The translations under genes were made by a program, and so were the position numbers. 64,000 nucleotides of DNA from Anaeromicropila herbilytica (GTDB taxonomy: Bacteria; Bacillota; Clostridia; Lachnospirales; Lachnospiraceae): positions 1,474,001-1,538,000 of the forward strand of contig NZ_AP024169.1 of NCBI RefSeq assembly GCF_016591975.1, written 5' to 3'. How positions within the stretch are numbered: position 1 is the first letter of the stretch; every line of letters starts with the position of its first letter. Below, one piece after another: positions 1 to 8,636 of this stretch. The notes under the pieces were generated by a model. It saw only the letters and a list, made by a program, of their open reading frames with translations. It had not been told where the DNA came from and did no database searches.

Positions 1-1
1 A

Positions 2-2314
2 AGCATATTTCTATTAGTGTTTATTATCGCATTATCGTTAACAACAATCATTAGTGTGAATATTGGAGTAACAAAGGGAGTAGAAGAATCTTGTAACTAT
101 TCGAATGTGCCAGATATGGCAAGTTTTATTCTAAAGGATAAATATAATCAGCAAACGGTAGAACAGTTACAAAAGGAAAAGGAAGTTAAGCATATTGAAG
201 TAGTAGATAGTATCGTAAGTGATTATTTTTCACTTAATGGTAAGTCAGCTTCCAGTTCGGTATATTTTGTATCGTACCAGCCAGATGCTCATCCATATCA
301 TTTCTTTACTAAGGATGGTTTAACGTATAAGAAGGATAATTTAACAGAACCTAAAAAAGGTGAAATCTATGTTCCCATTGCCTTTCAGAATATGTATCAC
401 TGTAACATTGGGGATACTGCTCAGATTAAGACACCAAAAGGTATAGAAAAGTTTCGAATAGCAGAATTTATCGAGGAACCATTTATCGGTGCAAGTATGT
501 TGGGTTTTAAAATGTTAATGATAAATCAAACAGATCTACTTGAACTAACCAATCAAGCAGATGGCAAAAAGCTTCTAAATAGTAAGATCATGAATCTTTA
601 TTTAAAGGATTCTTATAAAAATCAGGCTTATGAATTGAAGAAGCAATTAAATGATAAAACTGGCTTTATTAATATGTCAATGTATACTCTTCTTAAGGAA
701 GAAGCAAATAGCTATACACTTTTATTTACAAAAGTCTTAAGCGGAATCTTATGGGCTTTTGCCATCCTTTTATTTGTTGTAACGCTTATGATTATTGGAC
801 ATAACGTGAGTACGAACATTGAGATGGAATATGTTTCCTTTGGGATCTTAAAATCACAAGGTTTTACTTCACTACAGATTCGGATTATTTTATTACTACA
901 ATATATGTTAGCTAGTATACTAGCAATTATAAGTGGTATGCTTCTTAGTAAAATAGGAATTGTGCAAATTAATCGTATATTTATACCAGTGAATGGCCTT
1001 TTAGTAAGCAATCAGATCAGAGTAAAAGAGAGTATTGGGGTACTATTAGTATTCGTAATAATCATTGCTTTCTATATTCAGATAAAGTCAAGAAAAGTAC
1101 TGAAAATATCTCCAGTGCAAGCAATTTCACTTGGTCATGAGCCAGTGTATTTTGCAAGTCACATAGACTTTTCTATTACCAAAGAGATACCAATGCCATT
1201 AGGTACTAGACTAATCTTAAAGAATCTTGTTGGTAATATGAAACGCTATATTAGTACGATTCTTATTATGATAATCCTAACCTTTTTTGCTATCACGATA
1301 ACCTCTCTTCAACAGATGAGTTCAGATGATAATGTGGATGTGATCTTTGGTTCCATTGGAAGTGATATCTCTATTAATTATTCAAAAGATACAGAACAAA
1401 GTAAAATAGATGAAATAATTAATTATATTCGAAGTAAGACCAAGATTACGAAAGAGTTTCAGATAACGAATCGGTATCTAACTCTAGATGGGGGAGAGTA
1501 TTTAGGACATTTCATAAGCGACACGAAGAATGTAATCTATCCTCTAGAGGGGCGAGTTCCTAAGTATAAGAATGAGATTATCGTTACGGATATTCTGAGC
1601 AAGCTACTAAAGAAAACAGTTGGTGATAAAGTTAAGATTCAATCAGGTAGTAAGAAAGCAGAATATATGATTGTAGGAATCTATCAGAACACAAGTGATG
1701 CGGGTAAGAATTTCACGATGTTGTTATCAGGAATGAAAAGAATAAACCCTAAATTTGCAATTCATAGTGTAGACATTGGAATTAGTGATCGGAAGCAGAG
1801 CAAAGAACTCGTTTCACATTTGAAAGAACAATATAAAAGTGAGAAAGATCAACTTGCATTTCATGATAGTAATGCAGAAGGAGATGAGTCAAATCATACT
1901 GTAATTCTAGCTATTAACGCAGTAACAGCAATTACTTATGTATTAACGATTATCTTTGTTGCGGTGGTATCCTTTCTATTGTGTCATAAGATGTTTCGCT
2001 TAGAACAAGTGGACCTTGGTATCTATAAATCATTAGGATTCACAACGAAGAGTCTAAGAAGGCAGTTTACAATACGGTTTGTCATTGTAACGTTAATTGG
2101 AAGTATCATTGGAATGCTATTGAACTTCTTAGGTAATAATCAACTGATGAGTATCCTGTTAAGAAATATGGGGATCTCTCATTATGTGACGAAATATACC
2201 ATGGCTAATTTACTTATACCAATTCTGTGTGTGTGTGGATTTACAGCATTATTTTCTTATATGATATCAGGTAAGATGAAGCGAGTATCACCTAAGAATC
2301 TGATACAGGAATAA
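2..2314 (+). CDS. FtsX/MacB-type ABC transporter permease, 5' end outside the window
   Basis: The frame is already open at base 2 and encodes a hydrophobic helix, so the true start lies upstream; the GTG at 17 is internal. About 770 residues are visible. The order is helix, extracytoplasmic domain (residues about 25-230), three helices, a second helix plus large outer domain (about 400-640), and three C-terminal helices. This is the duplicated FtsX arrangement of peptide, lipid or bacteriocin-export permeases. The matching ATPase is not in the window and is probably upstream. Substrate unknown. A terminator follows the stop codon, so this is the last gene of its operon. Confidence 0.85.
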   Translation, partial: SIFLLVFIIALSLTTIISVNIGVTKGVEESCNYSNVPDMASFILKDKYNQQTVEQLQKEKEVKHIEVVDSIVSDYFSLNGKSASSSVYFVSYQPDAHPYHFFTKDGLTYKKDNLTEPKKGEIYVPIAFQNMYHCNIGDTAQIKTPKGIEKFRIAEFIEEPFIGASMLGFKMLMINQTDLLELTNQADGKKLLNSKIMNLYLKDSYKNQAYELKKQLNDKTGFINMSMYTLLKEEANSYTLLFTKVLSGILWAFAILLFVVTLMIIGHNVSTNIEMEYVSFGILKSQGFTSLQIRIILLLQYMLASILAIISGMLLSKIGIVQINRIFIPVNGLLVSNQIRVKESIGVLLVFVIIIAFYIQIKSRKVLKISPVQAISLGHEPVYFASHIDFSITKEIPMPLGTRLILKNLVGNMKRYISTILIMIILTFFAITITSLQQMSSDDNVDVIFGSIGSDISINYSKDTEQSKIDEIINYIRSKTKITKEFQITNRYLTLDGGEYLGHFISDTKNVIYPLEGRVPKYKNEIIVTDILSKLLKKTVGDKVKIQSGSKKAEYMIVGIYQNTSDAGKNFTMLLSGMKRINPKFAIHSVDIGISDRKQSKELVSHLKEQYKSEKDQLAFHDSNAEGDESNHTVILAINAVTAITYVLTIIFVAVVSFLLCHKMFRLEQVDLGIYKSLGFTTKSLRRQFTIRFVIVTLIGSIIGMLLNFLGNNQLMSILLRNMGISHYVTKYTMANLLIPILCVCGFTALFSYMISGKMKRVSPKNLIQE

Positions 2315-2780
2315 TATAAGAACGACATTGATAAAGTCAGTCAAAAAAGTTAAAAACCTTTGAATTAATATATACTATGATAAACATATGTCAGGAGAGT
2401 TAAGTGAATTATGCTTTCCTGGCATTTTTTATGTATGTTCTTGACCAAAGAGTGGTCTTATTTTAGTATATATTTAAGTGGTGAATTGTGGAATGCTTAA
2501 GTTATGAATATTATGGGGGTAAAATAATATAAATGAAAAGGATACAGAAAATTGTATAGGTGTTATCGAAATATCTTGAAGGTAAAAGAGAAGTAGAATT
2601 AGTTGTAGGAAATTCTATTTTAGTTTGAATGCATGTAATAAAAAACAAGATAAGATTAATTAAATATTTCATTATGAATGAGCTAAATTCCTATATACGT
2701 TGCATAGATTAGTATTAGGATTAGATTTGGTACTCTGACATAAGTTATTGACCGCCTAATCCAATAGGGAGGGAAAATAA
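2315..2780. other. Intergenic region with one terminator
   Basis: This 466-base AT-rich stretch holds the terminator at 2388-2430. No convincing coding frame or RNA gene was seen in the rest. The last 25 bases carry the ribosome binding site of the next gene (GGGAGG). Confidence 0.5.
2388..2430 (+). terminator. Intrinsic terminator after the ABC permease
   Basis: The arm at 2388-2399 pairs with 2414-2425 as a 12-bp stem with G-U wobbles, followed by a T6 run. Confidence 0.8.
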
Positions 2781-3026
2781 ATGGAACTCATAGCGAACAA
2801 CATTATAATAAGTGTAATATGCATCACAACATTTGCTATCATCTATGCAACAATTATTTTTATGACTATCCTGAAACATGACCATTTTATATGCTCAAAT
2901 TGTCACTATGAATTTAAACCCAAATATGTAACTTTAGTACTTTCGCAAAATGCGAGATATGGTAAAGTATTAAAATGCCCAAAATGTAATACGTTATGCT
3001 TTATGGAAGAACTGAAGGATAAGTAG
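2781..3026 (+). CDS. Small membrane protein with C-terminal zinc ribbon
   Basis: 81 residues. One long hydrophobic segment (residues about 6-33) is followed by a small cytosolic domain with two Cys-x2-Cys knuckles (CSNC and CPKC) about 28 residues apart, the pattern of a four-cysteine zinc ribbon. A good ribosome binding site (GGGAGG, 8 bases before ATG) supports the start. No named family is recognised; function unknown. A hairpin-rich repeat begins directly after the stop codon. Confidence 0.6.
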   Translation: MELIANNIIISVICITTFAIIYATIIFMTILKHDHFICSNCHYEFKPKYVTLVLSQNARYGKVLKCPKCNTLCFMEELKDK

Positions 3027-3102
3027 TGAAAGTGTGAAAGAAAAACGCTTTCACTCTCAACGTTTGTGATTTCACCTTTGCAAGCAAGTGAAATCACTTC
3101 AC
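3025..3102 (+). repeat. Double-hairpin element, divergent copy D
   Basis: Two hairpins lie back to back just after the stop of the zinc-ribbon gene. The first is built on a TGTGAAAG-like arm and a CTTTCAC arm. The second is a perfect 10-bp stem (3066-3075 with 3088-3097) whose loop contains TTGCAAGCAA, also present in copy B at 31977-31986. It shares architecture and short words with copies A, B and C but is more divergent. No T-run follows, so it is not a standard terminator. Confidence 0.5.
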
Positions 3103-3208
3103 TAAATTATGATAGAAAGTAATTAAAGTTCCTATAGTAATTTTAGGATTAGTAGTAGATTTTTTTGACTCAAGATGACAGAAATAAATGCAGATTGGAG
3201 AAATTGAA

Positions 3209-3562
3209 ATGGAATATAATAAAGAATTTTGGAGTGCAATTGACACACTGGTAAATCAATCAGAAATTGTAATAGATCGTCCAAAAGGATCAAGACATCC
3301 GAAGTATCCAGATTTTATATATGAAGTTGATTATGGGTACCTAAAGAATACTTCGTCCATGGATGGGGGAGGTATTGATGTATGGAAAGGAACAGATCAG
3401 AATGTATTGATAGATGCTATTATCTGTACAGTTGATTTAATAAAAAGAGACTCGGAAATAAAAATATTAATAGGTTGTACAGAAGAAGAAAAACAGAAAA
3501 TCTTTGAAACCCATAATGATTCAAGTAATATGAAAGGAATCTTAATAAAAAGAGAGTCCTAA
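3209..3562 (+). CDS. Family I inorganic pyrophosphatase-like protein
   Basis: The preferred start is ATG 3209, with GGAG 8 bases upstream, rather than the ATG at 3188; this gives 117 residues. The core reads RPKGSxHPxYPDFIYxVDYGYL, then a DGGGIDVW segment. These resemble the active-site region of soluble family I pyrophosphatases and of a short clostridial subfamily annotated as such. At about 117 residues it is shorter than the classical enzyme (about 170), so activity on pyrophosphate is not certain. It appears to be a single-gene unit. Confidence 0.65.
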   Translation: MEYNKEFWSAIDTLVNQSEIVIDRPKGSRHPKYPDFIYEVDYGYLKNTSSMDGGGIDVWKGTDQNVLIDAIICTVDLIKRDSEIKILIGCTEEEKQKIFETHNDSSNMKGILIKRES

Positions 3563-3773
3563 TAGATTAATCTAAAAGAATATGTTAATATGGATAATGA
3601 TTATCTCATATTGACTCATATACCATATAAGATAAAGAGGCGGAATTTTAATATTATATATGATGTAATAAATATCATAAAATACGATACCGATACAGTA
3701 ATTACTAAAATATCATGTAGTATATGATATAGAATAAATAAGAAAAAGATTAGAGTGGAGAATAGCAAAAGAT

Positions 3774-4661
3774 ATGGATGCAAATATCATAGACACAAAA
3801 GAAAAAATGCTAATAGATGAATTAAAAGTTGACTGTACAAAGTGTTTTGGACTATGTTGCATTGCCCTTTATTTCTCAGCAACCGATGGATTTCCTAAGG
3901 ATAAAGAGGCTGGAGTGCCATGTATTCATTTAGAAGATGGATTTACATGCGCAGTTCATAAGAATCTTAGAGAAAAAGGACTTAAGGGTTGTACTGGATA
4001 CGATTGTTTTGGGGCTGGCCAAAAAGTTGCTGAAGTAACTTTTTGTGGACGAAGTTGGAGAGAAGATCCGAAGATAGCAAAGCCGATGTTTGAAGCATTC
4101 TTGATAATGAGACAACTTCATGAAATGTTATGGTATCTTACTGAAATTGATGCAATAGAAAGAAGTAAGGAAAAAAGAGAAGAGATACAAGTACTCATAG
4201 GGGAAACAAAGGAGTTTACTTTACTACCTCTAGATGCACTATTAAAGCTTGACATAGAAAACCATAGATTGAAAGTAAATCAATTATTAAAATATACAAG
4301 TGGGCAACTGCAAGCAGAAGTAATGTCTCGAAAGATATCTAATAAGAATAGTATGAAAAATAGTAAGAATACAGGAAAAAGTAAATATAGAAATCCATTC
4401 GATTATATTGGAGCAGATTTAAGAAAAGAGGATCTAAGAGGAGCAAATCTGATGGGAGCTTGTCTTATTGCTACGAATCTAAGTGGAAGTGATTTAAGCT
4501 ATTCGAATCTTATTGGAGCAGACTTAAGAGATGCGAATCTAAGCGGTGCCAATCTGGAAAAAAGTATTTTCCTTACGCAAGCTCAAATCAATACTGCAAA
4601 AGGAGATTCTAAGACAAAATTGCCTAAGAGAATTGTTCGGCCATCTCATTGGACAAAGTAG
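3774..4661 (+). CDS. Pentapeptide-repeat protein with Cys-rich N-terminal domain
   Basis: 295 residues. The N-terminal half has a CTKCFGLCC motif (residues about 21-29) and further cysteines around residues 50-90, suggesting a metal or Fe-S site. The segment 205-265 is a run of A(D/N)LxxANL pentapeptide repeats, which fold as a right-handed quadrilateral beta-helix, followed by a basic tail ending in RPSHW. Function unknown; DNA-gyrase protection is known for some pentapeptide proteins, but the Cys-rich fusion argues for another role. The next gene starts 40 bases downstream and may be cotranscribed. Confidence 0.75.
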   Translation: MDANIIDTKEKMLIDELKVDCTKCFGLCCIALYFSATDGFPKDKEAGVPCIHLEDGFTCAVHKNLREKGLKGCTGYDCFGAGQKVAEVTFCGRSWREDPKIAKPMFEAFLIMRQLHEMLWYLTEIDAIERSKEKREEIQVLIGETKEFTLLPLDALLKLDIENHRLKVNQLLKYTSGQLQAEVMSRKISNKNSMKNSKNTGKSKYRNPFDYIGADLRKEDLRGANLMGACLIATNLSGSDLSYSNLIGADLRDANLSGANLEKSIFLTQAQINTAKGDSKTKLPKRIVRPSHWTK

Positions 4662-4700
4662 TTAGGGGTTCTATTATTATAAGATTACAGGAGAAGATAA

Positions 4701-5246
4701 ATGCATATTGAAAACTTTAAACATGATGATAACTGGCAGGATGTGAAAGATGCAACAATGAATACAGTTGGTAAGTCTACAGGAAAATATCCCGATTCAG
4801 ATTGGAAATTAAGATTAATGAAAGCAGAACACTCACCAATCAGAAAAATTAAATTCTCATGGAGATGGATTGACCTTCCTTACTGGGTGTCAGTACATAT
4901 CGTAAGACATAAAATTGGAATTGAACACTTTGTAAAAACTCAGCGTTCTGATAGAACGGGATTAGACAGAAATAATTTGCCACAAGGTGCATTCGTATCT
5001 CATGAATGCGAAGCAGATGCACAAGCACTAATTAATATTAGTAGAAAAAGATTGTGTTCCTGCGCAAGCCCAGAAACTAGAACCGCATGGCAATTAGTAA
5101 AGAATGAAGTGGAAAAGGTGGAACCAGAACTAGCACATTGTATGGTGAAGGAATGTGTATATCGAGGCTTTTGCCCTGAAATGTTTGGATGTGGGTATGA
5201 TCAAACAGAACAATTTAATAAAGAGTTAGCTGAATATAGAGGGTAA
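4701..5246 (+). CDS. ThyX-like protein (flavin-dependent thymidylate synthase superfamily, variant)
   Basis: 181 residues, ATG with an AGGAGA site 6 bases upstream. An EHSPIRK segment is followed by VRHKIGIEHFVKTQRSDRT, which aligns with the ThyX signature RHRxxSxNExSxRY but departs from it at several positions. The C-terminal half has a conserved-looking INISRKRLCSCASPETR stretch and several cysteines. The classical ThyX motif is incomplete, so thymidylate synthase activity is doubtful; similar proteins occur in phages and firmicutes. A terminator follows. Confidence 0.5.
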   Translation: MHIENFKHDDNWQDVKDATMNTVGKSTGKYPDSDWKLRLMKAEHSPIRKIKFSWRWIDLPYWVSVHIVRHKIGIEHFVKTQRSDRTGLDRNNLPQGAFVSHECEADAQALINISRKRLCSCASPETRTAWQLVKNEVEKVEPELAHCMVKECVYRGFCPEMFGCGYDQTEQFNKELAEYRG

Positions 5247-5255
5247 TATTGAAAT

Positions 5256-5282
5256 AGGTGCTGATATGATGGCACCTTTTTT
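5256..5282 (+). terminator. Intrinsic terminator after the ThyX-like gene
   Basis: Stem AGGTGC (5256-5261) with GCACCT (5272-5277), followed by a T6 run. Confidence 0.8.
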
Positions 5283-5398
5283 ATATCATGAATAAAAATG
5301 ATTGAATTTTCTGATAAATAATGGTTAAATATGGTTACGTAATATAGAAAACATTAAACATGTTTAATTTTAATAAATTATTTGAAAGGTGGATAACA

Positions 5399-5872
5399 AT
5401 GGAGATTAATTCATGCACCATACCTTCATTTTCAGTAATAGGAAAAGAAGGTTCAACAAATGATGGCCCTAATTTTGTACAAGCATTATGGGAGGATGCG
5501 AATTCTCACTTTCATGAAGTAGTAGATCTTGCCCTTAAAGACGAGAAAGGTAATATCCTAGGAATCTGGGGGTTAATGAGTGACATATCAAGAAGCTTTA
5601 AACCATGGCAAGAGAATTTCACAAAAGGTCTTTATTTAGCAGGAGTACAGGTTGATCATGACACAACTGCCCCAGAAGGATGGGTAAAATGGACAACTCC
5701 TTCTTATGAATATCTATATGTGAAAGTTGAAGGAGATTACAAGGAAAGTTTTGATACAGTATTAGCTTATATGGATAACAATGAGTATAAGTTAGCAGGA
5801 GCAGTATTTGATTATAATTGTCCTGAGGAAAATGGTCAGTTGTATCTGTTTTTCCCAGTAAAAGTATTATAA
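5399..5872 (+). CDS. GyrI-like effector-binding domain protein
   Basis: The ATG at 5399 with AAGGTGG 7 bases upstream is preferred over 5360, giving 157 residues. The whole protein looks like a stand-alone GyrI/AraC effector-binding domain (SOUL/BRE superfamily): an N-terminal strand with PSFSVIG, a central LGIWGLMSD loop, and a C-terminal half ending in a strand with LYLFFPVKVL. Such domains bind hydrophobic or cationic small molecules. It lies 24 bases before an AraC-type regulator and is probably cotranscribed, so it may sense that regulator's ligand. Confidence 0.65.
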   Translation: MEINSCTIPSFSVIGKEGSTNDGPNFVQALWEDANSHFHEVVDLALKDEKGNILGIWGLMSDISRSFKPWQENFTKGLYLAGVQVDHDTTAPEGWVKWTTPSYEYLYVKVEGDYKESFDTVLAYMDNNEYKLAGAVFDYNCPEENGQLYLFFPVKVL

Positions 5873-5896
5873 AAAAATTTACGAGTTGAGGCAGAC

Positions 5897-6745
5897 ATGA
5901 ATTATTATCAGGAAGAGATTAAAACAGATTCTATCATACCAGCTAAAATCTATATTGGTGATTCAAAAGGTGGTAACTGTCATTATCCAATGCACTGGCA
6001 TAATAATCTAGAATTCAATCTTGTGCTAGAAGGTTCGATTCAAGGGAAAATAAATGGTAAGCACATTCTTACGTCAAAAGGCGATATATTCTTTGTAAAT
6101 AGTGGCGATCTACATGAGACGGATGCAGATGATAAGAATATCATGAAGGCTATTACAATACTATTATCCTATGACCTATTAAAAGAATATTGTAAAGAGG
6201 TTGATTCCTATTATTTTGATTTATCGGAAGATAATCAAGCGAAGCAAAATGTTATAAAATTAATCTTAGAATGCGCTACCCTTTATCAAGATAAACCAGG
6301 ATTTTATGAACTAGAGTTGTCGATTGCTTTGAGAAAAATATGCAGTATTTTATTAAAAGAATGTAGTAGAAAAAGGCAAGATGTAAACTACAATCGGTAT
6401 GATAAAAAGAGTATTCATAATCTAAAAAAAGCTATTACATATATGGAGAACCATTATACAGAGGAGATTACTCTTCAAAGTGTTGCAGAAGAAGTTGGTA
6501 TGGCTCCTACCTATTTTTCTAGATTTATGAGGAAAACTACAGATGAAACATTTTATAGTTATTTAACCAAAATTAGACTCTATCACGCATATATTGAACT
6601 GCTTAATAGTGAAGCTTCAATTACGGAGATTGCTATGAATAATGGATTTATGAATGTTAAGTCCTTCATTGAGTACTTCAAAAAGGTATATCAGGAGACT
6701 CCAGCAAGATATCGGAATAAGTACAAAAATGGAGAAACGATTTAA
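5897..6745 (+). CDS. AraC-family transcriptional regulator with cupin sensor
   Basis: 282 residues. The N-terminal domain (about 10-130) is a cupin with the HWHNNLEFN motif typical of sugar-sensing AraC proteins. The last 100 residues form the two helix-turn-helix units of the AraC family, including SVAEEVGMAPTYFSRF and ITEIAMNNGFMNVKSF. The GyrI-like gene directly upstream is a likely functional partner. No operator could be assigned. Confidence 0.85.
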   Translation: MNYYQEEIKTDSIIPAKIYIGDSKGGNCHYPMHWHNNLEFNLVLEGSIQGKINGKHILTSKGDIFFVNSGDLHETDADDKNIMKAITILLSYDLLKEYCKEVDSYYFDLSEDNQAKQNVIKLILECATLYQDKPGFYELELSIALRKICSILLKECSRKRQDVNYNRYDKKSIHNLKKAITYMENHYTEEITLQSVAEEVGMAPTYFSRFMRKTTDETFYSYLTKIRLYHAYIELLNSEASITEIAMNNGFMNVKSFIEYFKKVYQETPARYRNKYKNGETI

Positions 6746-6950
6746 GTAGGTATAATATAATTTTAACTATAAAAGCCTTTTTATACTCTAATCATCTTAG
6801 ATAATTATCAGGCTATAATAATTTTGTAGATACCCATACATATATATTGACAAAAAGATAAGAATTGACAATAAAAAGTAAAGAATAGACAATACTTTCT
6901 GCAATCTATGTTGTAATATGACAATATCAAGATGGAAGGAAGTATGACAT

Positions 6951-7790
6951 ATGCATAAAAATCTAGAGTTAGCATTTGAAAGATTAGTGGAACGATTAAA
7001 AGAGGATGAAAGATGCAAGGGTGGTTGGCACTATGGGTCTGTGAGTAGAGGTACTGAAGATATTTACTCAGACTATGACCCAGTTTTTCTTGTAGCAGAT
7101 AAAGATTTTGAACAATTTGCAGCGGATGCGCCTGATATATTTAGAGAAGTAGTTGACGAACTTCTAATATTCTGGGGGGAAGATTTTAATGATGCACATT
7201 TTAAGAATTATTGTGGCCTCATTCGAATGGGGGATAATCTACATCAACTAGATTTCTTTATATTAAATGCGGATTATCCAGAAGGATGGATGTGCAAACA
7301 CCATTTAAAAGGCTGTACGAAAGATAATATCATATTCGATAGAAGTGGAGAAGTAGCTGCATTGCTTGAGAAAGGGTATCGAACGGATAATTATATACCA
7401 GATGCTATTAGAGCAATGGATACTTATTGGTTTCATGCAGAGATGTTAATCAAATACTTCAAACGTAAGGATGTTTTTAAATTAATTAAAAATATTGATA
7501 TATTATTTCATGCACATATTGATCTATTGTTAAGTCAATATGATACTCTAGATTGGGGTTCATGGGAGAGTAAGGTGAAATATTGCGTTCCAGAGGAGAA
7601 GAAAGATCATTTAAAGGAATACTTTACACAGGCGGAGTTAGATAGTCTAGAAGCAGCGGTAAAAAAATGTATGATATTATTTAGACAAGATGCAGAAGAA
7701 CTTTGTAAAGAAAAAGGTATTGGCTATCCAGAAAGCATAAGTTCGCAAGTTATTTCGTACTTTAATAAAAGAATGGAATCGGTGGATTGA
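6951..7790 (+). CDS. Aminoglycoside 6-adenylyltransferase-like nucleotidyltransferase
   Basis: 279 residues, ATG with GGAAGG upstream. The N-terminal nucleotidyltransferase core has HYGSVSRGTEDIYSDYDP, giving the GS (residues 29-30) and the two metal-binding aspartates (D41, D43). Length and the helical C-terminal half match the AadK/AadE streptomycin adenylyltransferase family. Divergent members often do not confer resistance, so the substrate is left open. It is a single gene, followed by a long perfect-type inverted repeat. Confidence 0.7.
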   Translation: MHKNLELAFERLVERLKEDERCKGGWHYGSVSRGTEDIYSDYDPVFLVADKDFEQFAADAPDIFREVVDELLIFWGEDFNDAHFKNYCGLIRMGDNLHQLDFFILNADYPEGWMCKHHLKGCTKDNIIFDRSGEVAALLEKGYRTDNYIPDAIRAMDTYWFHAEMLIKYFKRKDVFKLIKNIDILFHAHIDLLLSQYDTLDWGSWESKVKYCVPEEKKDHLKEYFTQAELDSLEAAVKKCMILFRQDAEELCKEKGIGYPESISSQVISYFNKRMESVD

Positions 7791-7835
7791 GTTATAAAAA
7801 ATGTAAATAGTACAAATAAAATAAAGTGATACATT

Positions 7836-7889
7836 GATAAATATTAATAAGCTACCAATTAATCGTTGGTAGCTTAATTAATATTTATC
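7836..7889. repeat. Long inverted repeat (23-24 bp arms)
   Basis: 7836-7858 is the reverse complement of 7866-7889 apart from a single bulged base, around a 7-base loop. It lies 46 bases after the adenylyltransferase-like gene. There is no T-run on either strand beyond the AT-rich arms themselves. It may act as a bidirectional terminator, a processing hairpin or a tiny mobile element. Confidence 0.75.
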
Positions 7890-8031
7890 AAAATAGTAAG
7901 AGAATGAATACATATTAAAACTATATATGATTAATTGTAAGGGGGAAGGTCTATTTTTACATATAGAGTATTCACAATATCCGAACAAGAATAAGTAGGT
8001 TACATTAAAGCAGAAAGGTATGGATATAAAA

Positions 8032-8514
8032 ATGTTATATACTAGTAGATTACATTTAAGAAAGTTTAAAGTAAAAGATATAGATGAACTTTACAAATAT
8101 AGAAATAATCAAGAATGTGCCAAGTATCAAGAATGGGAGGATACTTCGAGAGAATATCTTACTCAGTTTATTGAGGACAATAAACTAAAGCAGATTGAAG
8201 ATGATGAAATTCAATTAGCTATTGCATTAAAAGATACGGATGAACTTGTTGGTGATGTATACATAGCAAAGAAAGGTAAAACAATTACTTTGGGATTTAC
8301 GACGTCACCAACTTATCAAAGAAAAGGATATATGTATGAAATGTTACATGAACTTATTTCTTATTTGTGGAGAATATATTCTGATTATGAGATCTGTGGG
8401 CTGGTTCATCCTGAGAATGATGCAAGCATGAGATTGATGGAGAAACTCGGATTTCATAAGGAGGAGTTGATTGAAGAATGGAATAGTCAGGTTTATGTAA
8501 GGTATAATCAATAA
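8032..8514 (+). CDS. GNAT-family N-acetyltransferase (RimJ/RimL-like)
   Basis: Two starts are possible: ATG 8020, only 1 base after AAAGG, and ATG 8032, 13 bases after it. The second gives the usual family opening TSRLHLRKF and is preferred (160 residues). The acetyl-CoA binding segment is the QRKGYMYEML stretch (Q/RxxGxG/A type) in the middle, followed by the C-terminal ENDASMRLMEKLGF motif. This is the Acetyltransf_3 subgroup, which acetylates protein N-termini or small amines. Substrate unknown. Confidence 0.8.
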   Translation: MLYTSRLHLRKFKVKDIDELYKYRNNQECAKYQEWEDTSREYLTQFIEDNKLKQIEDDEIQLAIALKDTDELVGDVYIAKKGKTITLGFTTSPTYQRKGYMYEMLHELISYLWRIYSDYEICGLVHPENDASMRLMEKLGFHKEELIEEWNSQVYVRYNQ

Positions 8515-8636
8515 TTTATAGCTTATGTTTTGTGGTAAGATAACATAAATAATTTTAGTATCATTAAAACAGGCCTCTGAATATAATAAAGTATTCTTTA
8601 TCGTCTAAACTATTATAATTGCGAAGAGGTGTTTTT

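Noticed and set aside
17..19. GTG at 17 as the start of the ABC permease
   Set aside because: The reading frame is open to the window edge and already encodes part of the first helix; no ribosome binding site precedes it.
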